A DNA stretch of 64,000 nt, taken from contig NZ_FRAQ01000001.1 of assembly GCF_900142385.1 (NCBI RefSeq), positions 434,001 through 498,000 of the forward strand. Reading direction: 5' to 3'. Position 1 is the first letter of the stretch; each line of letters starts with the position of its first letter. Below the pieces are notes generated by a model. It had not been told where the DNA came from and did not search any database. It saw nothing but the letters and a program-made list of their open reading frames with translations. A program made the translations under genes and the position numbers. Positions 37,562-45,870 of this stretch are shown here, in pieces. This stretch comes from Marinobacter antarcticus (GTDB lineage: Bacteria; Pseudomonadota; Gammaproteobacteria; Pseudomonadales; Oleiphilaceae).

Positions 37562-37625
37562 AGCAACCGGGGTAGCATCTCCGCAAAACCCCGGTTGCTC
37601 TCGGCTCCGGGGTTTTGTTTTTGCC
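37562..37625 (+). promoter_or_regulatory. Attenuator-like leader: mutually exclusive hairpins
   Basis: Segment A (37562-37573, AGCAACCGGGGT) pairs perfectly with B (37588-37599) over 12 bp. The overlapping AAAACCCCGG (37585-37594) pairs perfectly with C (CCGGGGTTTT, 37607-37616), which is followed by GTTTTT: an intrinsic terminator. Pairing A-B precludes B-C. The pair lies 26 bp before an AAGGAG ribosome site and the ATG at 37651. What would switch it is not visible; a short unlabelled frame (37441-37530) precedes it. Confidence 0.6.
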
Positions 37626-37650
37626 GTCGCAAAACGACAAGGAGATCACC

Positions 37651-37923
37651 ATGAGAAAACCAGCGACAACGCGCGCCGCTAACCAGACCATGAACAACCG
37701 GCCAGGGCCCATCCGTCGCCCAGAGAAACTGCCGTTGCTGGATGCTATCTGTAAAAAGCTGAACCAGCGCGTTAACTTCGATGACGAGCAGAGAGTGCTT
37801 GGGGTTTACGAGCGGGGCTGGATCTTCAACGGCGTGCTAGCCACCCTGGGTACTGCGGAAGCCCGCTACGTTCGCGCTCTGGCTAGCCGCCACAACTCCT
37901 GGATCGCACGCCAGGTAGCTTAA
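37651..37923 (+). CDS. Hypothetical basic 90-residue protein
   Basis: Starts at ATG 37651 with an optimal AAGGAG site. 90 residues, basic and soluble, N-terminus rich in Arg/Thr/Asn/Pro, then a predicted helical part (LLDAICKKLNQRVNFDDEQRVLGVYERGW). I do not recognise the family. It is preceded by an attenuator-like leader, so expression is probably conditional. It converges with the response-regulator gene. Confidence 0.65.
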   Translation: MRKPATTRAANQTMNNRPGPIRRPEKLPLLDAICKKLNQRVNFDDEQRVLGVYERGWIFNGVLATLGTAEARYVRALASRHNSWIARQVA

Positions 37924-37955
37924 GAACGCACGAAGGAGGAAGGAGCCTGAGCCCG

Positions 37956-38369
37956 TCAATGGTGCCGGTTCAGGCCCTGCATCATTGCCGAGTCGCCGCC
38001 ATGTACCACCGCATAATTGCTGACCACATCAAGAATCTTTTCCTGGGAATAGGGTTTGACCACATAACCGTTGGCTCCAGCGCTGATTGCCCGCTGAATG
38101 CTGTCAATAGAGTCATCCGCAGTGACCAGCACAATATGCTGCCCATCCCGGGCCGTCTTGAATGCCTTCATCAATTCATGCCCATCACCATCCGGCAAAC
38201 CGAGATCCAGCAGTACAATCTGGAACTTGCCCGCATCAAATGCCTTGCGGGCTGAAGCCGCATTCTCGCACTCTGTTACGTCAGTAGCTCCGGCCTTATA
38301 CAGCATCTCAACCAACCGCTCGCGCATCACTGGCTCATCTTCAATAACCAATACGATCAAATTACCCAT
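37956..38369 (-). CDS. CheY-like single-domain response regulator
   Basis: 137 residues, one receiver domain. It has the acidic pair in VIEDEP (about 7-12), phospho-acceptor Asp in IVLLDLGLPDGDGH (about 54-67), Thr/Ser in LVTADD and Lys in YVVKPYS. No output domain, so it acts through protein contact. Last gene of the operon with the decayed hybrid kinase and a membrane protein. Confidence 0.92.
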   Translation of the reverse strand: MGNLIVLVIEDEPVMRERLVEMLYKAGATDVTECENAASARKAFDAGKFQIVLLDLGLPDGDGHELMKAFKTARDGQHIVLVTADDSIDSIQRAISAGANGYVVKPYSQEKILDVVSNYAVVHGGDSAMMQGLNRHH

Positions 38370-38427
38370 CCTCTATCTCCTTTTTTCACCAGGCGCATTG
38401 CTGCCCGGAATCCTTGCAAAACCGCAG

Positions 38428-38853
38428 TTACCACGAGTCGGTATCGGTATGGCGGGGAAGATCCAACGGCGCATGCCCGGCTTTCGGGGCGCGGGCGATA
38501 TCCGTCAGATGCTCATCGGTGCGGGCAGCATAAGATTCCTGGTCGTCATCCCGGATCAGTATATTGCTGATACTAACAGCCGTTGAGTAAAGCGAGATTG
38601 CAATAATCAGCAGCACTGGCTGCACAAAGGCCACAAACCCCGGCACTTCGGCACCACCCGTTATGCTCAGCATCAGGATAATGGTCGGCCCCAGCACCAC
38701 AAACAGTGTCAGAGCAATAAAAAATACACTACGCTCCTTGTAGCGGCCAAGATCCCGGTTGGTAACCAGCCCAAGCACGAACAAAATATCGGCATAGGTG
38801 CCATACATCATGCTCATGGACTGATGTTCACGGTGTAACTGGCGCTCACTCAT
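38428..38853 (-). CDS. Small membrane protein of the sensor-kinase operon
   Basis: 141 residues with about three hydrophobic segments (about 23-32 weak, 45-66, 78-98) and a hydrophilic C-terminal tail. Its ATG overlaps the kinase stop (ATGA). No named family is recognised. It sits between kinase and response regulator, so a signalling or membrane-anchoring role is inferred. Confidence 0.75.
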   Translation of the reverse strand: MSERQLHREHQSMSMMYGTYADILFVLGLVTNRDLGRYKERSVFFIALTLFVVLGPTIILMLSITGGAEVPGFVAFVQPVLLIIAISLYSTAVSISNILIRDDDQESYAARTDEHLTDIARAPKAGHAPLDLPRHTDTDSW

Positions 38854-41625
38854 TGGCCCGACCCTGTTTTACTCTGTGTTTGTTCACGCTCTATCATCTC
38901 ATCCAGTATCGCAAGTTCGCTGCGAACCTGGCTCCATTGCGGATTGGTGACTTTTACGAGTGCTTCCACAATGCCCGCCTGGCGGGTCATCACCGGATAC
39001 CCCATGGCGCCCGCAGAGCCTTTGATCTGATGCGTTTCAGCTTCAAGCACTGTCTGATCACTGTTTACCAGTGCCTGATTCATTCGCTGCCGGCGCTCAA
39101 CCAACCCTGACAAGAATCTGGCCGCCAGGCGACTGATATCGTCATCTTCATCAGCACTGCCCTCGCCGGGCGGCACAGGCTTCAGAAAACGGCCCAACAG
39201 CGCTTGCAGACGGTGCTCATCTATCGGCTTGTCCAGCACCCCGTCGCAGCCTACTTCGCGCAGTGCGTCGGTTTCCTGCTGATCGCCCGCCGTAAAAGCA
39301 ATGATTGGGCGCCGGAAACCCGCTTGTCTGAGCAGCTGAGTTGCCGCCACGCCGTCCATCTCCGGCATATGTCGATCCATGAGCACCATTTGCACAGATT
39401 CTGAAAGCGCTTTACGTACGGCTTCCGCACCCGAGGCAACGGCTACAACATCCAGGCCCAAGCGGTTCAGCATCCGCTCCACCAGCTGCCGGTTTTCTTC
39501 GTTGTCCTCAGCCACCAGCACACTGCCATGGTATTGCTGCGAAGCCTCGGCGGAACTGCCGGTACGAACCTCAAGGTAACGCGCAAGAACGTCATAGAAT
39601 CGCTGCTTATCGATGGGCTTGGCCAGATGTTCGTTACAGCCTGCCCGCCGGTAATCAGCGATATCCTCGGCCATGACATTAGCTGTCAACGCAATGACCG
39701 GTGTGTTCACCCCGGCTTCCCGCAGCGCAGCAGCAGCATCACGGCCATTCATCACCGGCATCTGAATGTCCATCAGTATGAGATCAAAATCCTCCCTGAT
39801 ACTCACCTCGAGAGCTTCGGTCCCGTTACCCACGTGCACAAGCTCAGCTCCGGTGCGGCTCACCAGCAAAGATACCAGGCGGCGGTTTACATCGTTGTCT
39901 TCAGCACAGAGTATCCGCCCGGAAAGGCGCGGCGCTACAACCATCGGAATGGTTCGCCGGCGCTGGCTGAGCTCCGACGCGTCCCGCAGGAAGTGAACCT
40001 GCTCCAGAGTACCGGTGCGAATCGATAACTCAAACTCGCTGCCCTCTCCATATGTGCTGCTGACACGAATACTGCCACCCAGCATTTCTGCCAACCGCCG
40101 CGAAATGCTCAAGCCGAGGCCTGTGCCGCCGTACTGCCGGGAAATAGCGGCACTGCCCTGGGCGAAGGGATCAAACAGCCGGCCAATCTGCTCAGGCTTC
40201 ATGCCGATGCCGGTATCCACGACCCGGGCAATCAGCACTTCCTGTTCGGGATCACAGCGGATCGATAGGGAGATCGACCCTTTTTCGGTAAATTTAAGCG
40301 CATTTCCACACAGATTGATAATAATCTGGCGCAGACGCGTCGGGTCTGTCTGAATGTGCTCGGGCAGCGGAAACTCACAGAGTATATGGAAATCCAGCCC
40401 CTTTTCCCGGGCCCGGGGTGCAAAGAACGCCCGGATCTCAACCAGCAGCTCCGGCAGGTTCACCAAGACTACATCCACATCCAGCTTGTTTGCATCGATT
40501 TTGGAGTGATCAAGAATATCATTCACCAGTTCCAGCAGGTGACGCCCACTCCGGACGACAGTGTCCGCGTTGCTGCGCTTTTCCTGGTCATCAAGATCCG
40601 GATCCATAAGCGTTTCGCCATAGCCAATGATGGCCGCCAACGGCGTCCGGATCTCGTGGCTCATATTGGCAAGAAACTGGCTCTTGGCCTCCGCGGAATT
40701 GCGGGCCAGTTCTTTCTCCAGTCGCTCCTGTTCCCGCTCGCGCTCAATGCGCTGGCGCCGGTGACTTTCCGTGGAGTCAACGCAGGTTCCTTCCAGGTGC
40801 GTCGGCGCACCGCCGGCATCGTAAGCCGTGTGGAGTGAGATAATAGCCCAGTGCTCTTCTCCTCCCTGGGTCAGATAACGTGCCTCCACACCTTTTACCG
40901 TGCCCCGCGCCTCCAGCTGCCCAATCTGGGGCGCATAAATGGTGAACGTATTGAGCGGCAGATAGCCCATAACCGTCAGGGCATATATACCAAAACCGAT
41001 GAGTGCCAGCGTCCAGGCAAAAAAGTAGGAGCGAGCAGCAGGGTTGTAATAACGCCAGGACAGATAGCTCACCACAATCAAAATAAGGCAGAGCAGCACC
41101 TACCCGATAACAATCCATTCCATAGCAACGTGGTAGGGAAGGAACAGGGACAACACAAAGGTGAGAAGCACTGACGAGATGCACATCTTGATAACCCGGT
41201 CCAGATCCATCGACCGGGTACGGGTTTCCAGCAGAGCGCGGGCCATCAGCAGGCCCCAGAACCAGGTCATGATGATCTGAAAGTGCAGGTATTCCTTGTT
41301 AAAGATCGCCGGGCGGCTGTCCAGTAACTGGATACCGTGAACCTGTTCGGTAGCAATAAACACCGCCGCCGATACCAGATAGAGCACGTAGTAGATATTA
41401 CTGCGCTCGCGAACCGAAACCGCCACAAACAAGTTATAGGCCAGAATAGCGAGCAGGCTGCCCAGCAGTGCACCCCGGACAACCTCATCCACCGACACCT
41501 TTTCAATATAGCTGTCTGGACTCCAGAGGCTGACGGGCAAGCGGAATGTGTTGGTATTGATAATACGCAGGTACACCGAGGTAACGCTGCCCGGTTCCAG
41601 CTGCAGCCGAAACTTTGGCAGCATC
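38850..41625 (-). pseudogene. Decayed 7TM hybrid histidine kinase (amber codon, 5' truncation, internal deletion)
   Basis: On one minus-strand frame lie the end of a 7TMR-DISM extracellular domain (FRLQLEPGS), transmembrane helices, then an in-frame TAG at 41100-41102, and directly after it the remaining helices. The end of the helical region (YAPQIGQL, about 40915) runs straight into the second half of a PAS domain, so the normal linker and PAS N-half seem deleted. Intact-looking parts follow: H-box SHEIRTPL, HATPase with GGTGLGLS, two receiver domains and an Hpt domain (HQIKGSAGAMG). The 5' end stops near 41620 without signal peptide. Residues after the TAG (GTG 41099) could still be made as a shortened kinase of about 749 residues. 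Confidence 0.8.
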
Positions 41626-41907
41626 GAACTAAGGCAGGATTTCATTCAGGCGAGAACCGACACGCTTTATATCAAGAGTTCGGACAAAGCAGTACTCGAT
41701 CTGAATCGTTATGACGGCATCAACCTGAGTGAGCCAAGCCCTGACTGCTTAAGGGTTGAACTGGATTACACGAACTCAGAGCTAAGAATATTCTATTCCA
41801 ATGGCGAGGCTGACCAAAGGAGCGCTAATGAAGCCTATTGCGACAACCAGCCAGACGACGCTGCGGCTATAATCTGGACAGCAGCGGGCGCTTCCCGGCG
41901 TCAGTAA
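41622..41907 (+). pseudogene. 3' fragment of an unidentified gene
   Basis: A plus-strand frame from about 41622 to the stop at 41907 has natural protein character (TDTLYIKSSDKAVLDLNRYD, LRVELDYTNSELRIFYSNGE) and codon use like its neighbours, while no minus-strand frame does. It has no proper start: to the left it runs into the kinase on the opposite strand. It therefore looks like the 3' remnant of a gene whose 5' part was lost at the same junction. Family unknown. Confidence 0.5.
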
Positions 41908-42158
41908 TAGCGTCGCTCATCAAGATCACAGTTCTGCAAAAAACTTTTTTTGTGGTCAATCATCCGCTCATAGGCTGAAATCATAACGGCTACATGGGGT
42001 GCTTTGGTCAGGCGCAGAACTTCAATACGGCGTTCCAGCCGCTCTACTTCCGTGCTGACTTGTTGGTGCACGTGGCTACGGACACTATCGTGATGATCGA
42101 GCCGGACGTTTCTGACCGTGAAAGGGTATTCGTGGTGCGGGTATATGGGCTTGTCCAT
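41901..42158 (-). CDS. Hypothetical small protein with coiled helix
   Basis: About 85 residues from ATG 42158 (GAGAG upstream; an ATG 12 bp earlier is possible). His/Arg-rich N-terminus (YPHHEYPFTVRNVRLDHHD) followed by a helical hairpin (STEVERLERRIEVLRL, ISAYERMIDHKKSFL). No recognised family. It overlaps the end of the plus-strand fragment by 7 bp. Confidence 0.6.
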   Translation of the reverse strand: MDKPIYPHHEYPFTVRNVRLDHHDSVRSHVHQQVSTEVERLERRIEVLRLTKAPHVAVMISAYERMIDHKKSFLQNCDLDERRYY

Positions 42159-42356
42159 TGTGTCTCTCATCCATTGAGTGGCAGCAGTTCCTTTACTGAA
42201 TTTAATTTTGCACAACTGTCCGACAAAGCGCAACAAAATGAATAGAGTTTCACTTTTACGTCACAATTACGCAACAGACCCGGCACTCAGAGATTCCCGG
42301 CGAATCCGCTGCTATAGTTTCCCTTACTGTTTCTTTTTCAGCTACCGGGATTGTTT

Positions 42357-42701
42357 ATGAGCCAGACATCCGTTGCCGATACCCTCCGGGAATACCTTTC
42401 TCTGCTTGAACTGCTGGACGATGCTTACTGGGAAGCCGCCAGCGTCCAGCACAAAGACATGCTGTACGACATCATCAGTATTTTCAGCCAGGAAGTATCC
42501 GAGATAAACAAGCTCAGCACTCAGGATCACCACTACCCTTATGAGGTGATCACCGAAGGCATTCGTCGTGTTGTGCCCAAGCTGGAGCGACTGGACGAGA
42601 ATCGCGAGGAAGTCATTCAACGCACTCAGACACTGACTGACTTCCGGGATATTCTGTCATCCGTACTCGGTATTCTTGAAGCCCAGCTCAGAACTCTGTG
42701 A
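42357..42701 (+). CDS. Hypothetical helical acidic protein
   Basis: 114 residues from ATG 42357 (GGGA upstream), all-helical by composition (VADTLREYLSLLELLDDAYW, YEVITEGIRRVVPKLERLDE). No signal or membrane segment. Not recognised. It stands alone between two minus-strand genes; the serine hydrolase converges 10 bp away. Confidence 0.65.
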   Translation: MSQTSVADTLREYLSLLELLDDAYWEAASVQHKDMLYDIISIFSQEVSEINKLSTQDHHYPYEVITEGIRRVVPKLERLDENREEVIQRTQTLTDFRDILSSVLGILEAQLRTL

Positions 42702-42710
42702 GTGGCCGCC

Positions 42711-43997
42711 TCAAGCGGCGACCACGGGGCGCTCACTCTCCGGGCGGAGCGGGAACTGACTGGCAATGGTATAGACGAACTTACCCAGTGCAGGAAGGTG
42801 GTGCCCGACAATGGGGAACCCGGTGTTGAGCAGGCTTACGGAGATATCCCGTGCGGCATCAGCCCAGCAGAGCTTGTTAATCAGGCCAACGTGGCCGAAT
42901 GCATAGCGGCTTTTCTGACCCCACAAGCCAACCGGATTGCCACCGAGCATCATGCCGGCACTGAAGCGCATGGGAATCATCATGGTACGGTCAATCTGTA
43001 ACGAGCCGAACTGCTGAATGGCACGACGAATGGTGATCTCACTGCAGATGCGCTTGCCGTTCCAGATGCCGCCGTTAAGCATCATCTGGAAGAACCGCCC
43101 CATTTCCTCGGCCGTACCGCACAGGTTGCCTGCTGGAATCACGGCTTCCTGAAAGCGGGGATCATTGGTTACCTGCTCCACGGTCGAGATATCACCGCCA
43201 AGCGCACGGTTAACGATCCAGGACACAGGAAAGCGCGGCCTGAGGCCGGTGGCGTAATTGGTGGCCAGTTCATTAAGGTTCTCGGGCTGAATCCCGTAAG
43301 TGAACCATTTCATTCCCATTGGCTGGCGCAGGTGTTTATCGAGATAATTTTCAATGGAATCGCCGGTAACCTTTTCGAGTACTCGCTGCAGTACATAGCC
43401 TCCGGTTATTGCGTGATACGCGACCTTGGCACCATTTACCTCAACGGCTCGGGCCTCGCATAGCAGGCGCCAGATCTCGTCCTGATTCCACAAAACATCA
43501 ATCGGGGTCTCGTTGGGAATAGCAGGAATTCCACCCCGGTGTGACAGAATCTGGTGTACCGTAATAGTGCGCTTTCCGTTTGTAGCAAACTCCGGACAAT
43601 AATAGGACACGGGATCCATCAGGTTAACCAGCCCCTGCTCAACCAGCATGTGCATCAGCAGCGCCGTGACCGCCTTGGAAGCAGAAAAGTAGCAGATGGG
43701 CGTGTCTGTAGTCATGAGTACTTTAGGTGTTCCAGCGGGATCATGGGGGCCATTACCGCTCGCATGACCAATCGCGCGATGCAGGATCTGCTCACCCCGG
43801 TGGCGCACAGATATCTGAATGCCAGGGTGCACACCAGTGCGATACAGGGCTTCGACGCTTTTCCAGATAGTGTCTACGGTGCTGGCGTCAACGCCGGCTG
43901 CTTCCGGCTTTTCGCCTGCAGCATCGCGATGAGTTACGGTAGAAAGATCCTTGGGAACCTTGCAACTGTGAAGTGCACGACGGGCTATTGGGTTCAT
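42711..43997 (-). CDS. Serine hydrolase of the class C beta-lactamase/esterase family
   Basis: 428 residues. The nucleophile motif SxxK reads SASK (about 104-107, in CYFSASKAVTALLMHMLVEQG), the Tyr motif lies in VAYHAITGGYVLQ, and the closing FGHVG motif is near the C-terminus. There is no signal peptide, so it is probably an intracellular esterase (EstB/LACTB-like). Solo gene. Confidence 0.88.
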   Translation of the reverse strand: MNPIARRALHSCKVPKDLSTVTHRDAAGEKPEAAGVDASTVDTIWKSVEALYRTGVHPGIQISVRHRGEQILHRAIGHASGNGPHDPAGTPKVLMTTDTPICYFSASKAVTALLMHMLVEQGLVNLMDPVSYYCPEFATNGKRTITVHQILSHRGGIPAIPNETPIDVLWNQDEIWRLLCEARAVEVNGAKVAYHAITGGYVLQRVLEKVTGDSIENYLDKHLRQPMGMKWFTYGIQPENLNELATNYATGLRPRFPVSWIVNRALGGDISTVEQVTNDPRFQEAVIPAGNLCGTAEEMGRFFQMMLNGGIWNGKRICSEITIRRAIQQFGSLQIDRTMMIPMRFSAGMMLGGNPVGLWGQKSRYAFGHVGLINKLCWADAARDISVSLLNTGFPIVGHHLPALGKFVYTIASQFPLRPESERPVVAA

Positions 43998-44109
43998 CGG
44001 GTACGCCTTGGTATTGGTGACTGTTTTTATTCGATCTTCGGGCTGGCCAGCTCTGAAGTTATCATAGACCGTTGAGCATCAGAAAAACCAACGATTTCAG
44101 GAGCAACCT

Positions 44110-44580
44110 ATGACGCCCGGTGTCGATGCGGTAAGTAAAGCCGGCATTTCTCACGCTATCCATGAGTACGAGCACGACCCCGGCAGCACCGAGTACGGCA
44201 ATGAGGCGGCAGAAAAACTGGGTGTTGATCCGGCACGGATATTTAAGACTCTGGTTGTCATCGTTGATGGCAAAATGCTCGCTGTAGGCGTGGTGCCAGT
44301 CACCGGAATGCTGAGCATGAAACTGATAGCCAGGGCTGCGGGCGGAAAAAAAGCCAATATGGCTGACCCACAGGAAGTGCAACGCCGCACCGGCTATGTG
44401 CTTGGGGGCGTTAGTCCCCTGGGTCAGAAGAACCGGCTGAAAACCTTCATTGACGCCTCTTCAGCAGCCTTTGACACTATCTACGTCAGCGCTGGCCGCC
44501 GCGGCTTGGAGATTGAGCTTTCACCCGAAGATCTGGCTCGGCTGACCGGGGGGCGACAGGTGCCGCTGCAGCAGGAGTAA
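44110..44580 (+). CDS. ybaK: Cys-tRNA(Pro) deacylase YbaK
   Basis: 156 residues, YbaK/EbsC fold: DPARIFKTLVVIVDGKMLAVGVVPV (conserved catalytic Lys), AAGGKKANMADPQEVQRRTGYVLGGVSPLGQK and the C-terminal FDTIYVSAGRRGLEIELSPEDL region. It hydrolyses Cys-tRNA(Pro) mischarged by ProRS. Followed 3 bp later by the antiporter gene. Confidence 0.95.
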   Translation: MTPGVDAVSKAGISHAIHEYEHDPGSTEYGNEAAEKLGVDPARIFKTLVVIVDGKMLAVGVVPVTGMLSMKLIARAAGGKKANMADPQEVQRRTGYVLGGVSPLGQKNRLKTFIDASSAAFDTIYVSAGRRGLEIELSPEDLARLTGGRQVPLQQE

Positions 44581-44583
44581 GCT

Positions 44584-45777
44584 ATGTCCCACGCGCTGGA
44601 TCTGGTGCTAATTGGCGGCATCATGTTGTTGGCTCTCGGGGCCCACACACTGGGCCAACGGGTGCATGTACCCAGAGTGACCCTCTTGTTACTGGTGGGC
44701 GCACTGTCCGGCCCCGAGATTCTTGATCTGATTCCAGCCAGAGTCAGTGACAATTTTGGCCTGGTGACAGAGCTTACTCTGGCGATGGTAGGTTTTCTGC
44801 TTGGCGAACGCATGTCTATGCGCGATCTCAGACAGGGTCGGGAAGCCATTATCGTAAGCCTGGCAGTGACCCTGGTCACGGCCTTGCTGATATTCGCCGC
44901 AACCTGGGCAGTGACGCAAAATTTACCGGCCTCATTGGTGCTTGCTGCCATCGCAACGGCGACCGACCCGGCAGCCACGATCGATGTAATGAGAGAAACC
45001 GGGTCCCGAGGGCCGCTGACCCGGGTAGTGGCACAGGTTGTTGCCATCGACGATGCCTGGGGTGCCATTCTGTTCAGCATCCTGCTGGTATTTGCTGAAC
45101 TGTTGTCGGGAAGCGGCGCGCACTTGTTCGAAACCATCGGGTATGGGCTCTATGAAGTTCTTGGAGCCATGATACTAGGAGTACTCTTGGGCCTGCCCAT
45201 GGCCTGGATGACGGGTCGTCTGAAACCGGGCGAGCCGATGCTGCTGGAGTCCGCGGGGTTTGTTTTCCTGGCAGCCGGCATTGCCGGCTCACTGGACGTG
45301 TCCTACCTGCTTACCTGCATGACCCTTGGAATAACTGTGGCAAACAGGGCATACCATCATGTGCGGCCATTCCGCTCCATTGAGGGCATCGTTGAGCCCT
45401 TCCTGGCAACGTTTTTCTTCCTGGCGGGTTTCGGTCTGGACTGGAAATTGCTGCCGACGCTGGGGATGCTCGGCGCTGTCTATATCCTTGCCCGGATCGC
45501 CGGCAGGATTCTCGGCGGGTACACCGGCGGAGTTCTTGCCGGCTCCAACCATATCGTGCGCTGGCGTAACGGTGCCTGTCTGTTACCTCAGGCAGGGGTG
45601 GCCATGGGCCTGGCTCTGGTCGCAACTCACCGCATGCCGGAGATAGCCTTCATCCTGCCGCTGATTATCGGCTCCACCGTGTTATTCGAGCTGATCGGGC
45701 CGCCAGTCACAATGTATCAACTCAGCAGGGCCGGAGAGTCCGGCAAAGGCTACGAGGAAGAACCGGACGACGATTAA
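44584..45777 (+). CDS. Monovalent cation:proton antiporter
   Basis: 397 residues, about 12 transmembrane segments. The CPA signature ATATDPAATIDVMRETGS (about 121-138) contains the paired ion-binding Asp. Lacks a RCK/TrkA domain, unlike the NhaP2-type protein at 23.7 kb. It exchanges Na+ or K+ for H+ at the inner membrane. Probably cotranscribed with ybaK (3 bp gap). A terminator follows. Confidence 0.88.
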   Translation: MSHALDLVLIGGIMLLALGAHTLGQRVHVPRVTLLLLVGALSGPEILDLIPARVSDNFGLVTELTLAMVGFLLGERMSMRDLRQGREAIIVSLAVTLVTALLIFAATWAVTQNLPASLVLAAIATATDPAATIDVMRETGSRGPLTRVVAQVVAIDDAWGAILFSILLVFAELLSGSGAHLFETIGYGLYEVLGAMILGVLLGLPMAWMTGRLKPGEPMLLESAGFVFLAAGIAGSLDVSYLLTCMTLGITVANRAYHHVRPFRSIEGIVEPFLATFFFLAGFGLDWKLLPTLGMLGAVYILARIAGRILGGYTGGVLAGSNHIVRWRNGACLLPQAGVAMGLALVATHRMPEIAFILPLIIGSTVLFELIGPPVTMYQLSRAGESGKGYEEEPDDD

Positions 45778-45791
45778 GACCAGCCACAAAA

Positions 45792-45827
45792 AAACCCGAA
45801 GAGCCGTATTACGGGCTTTCCGGGTTT
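45792..45827. terminator. Terminator between antiporter and icd
   Basis: AAACCCG / CGGGTTT arms enclose an AGCCCGTAATACGGCT-type inner stem. The minus strand ends in a run of seven T, so it best serves icd. On the plus strand the T-run is short. Confidence 0.7.
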
Positions 45828-45870
45828 CTGTCTCAGGCGGCCGGGCAAAATACCCGGATGCCGTCAGGGA

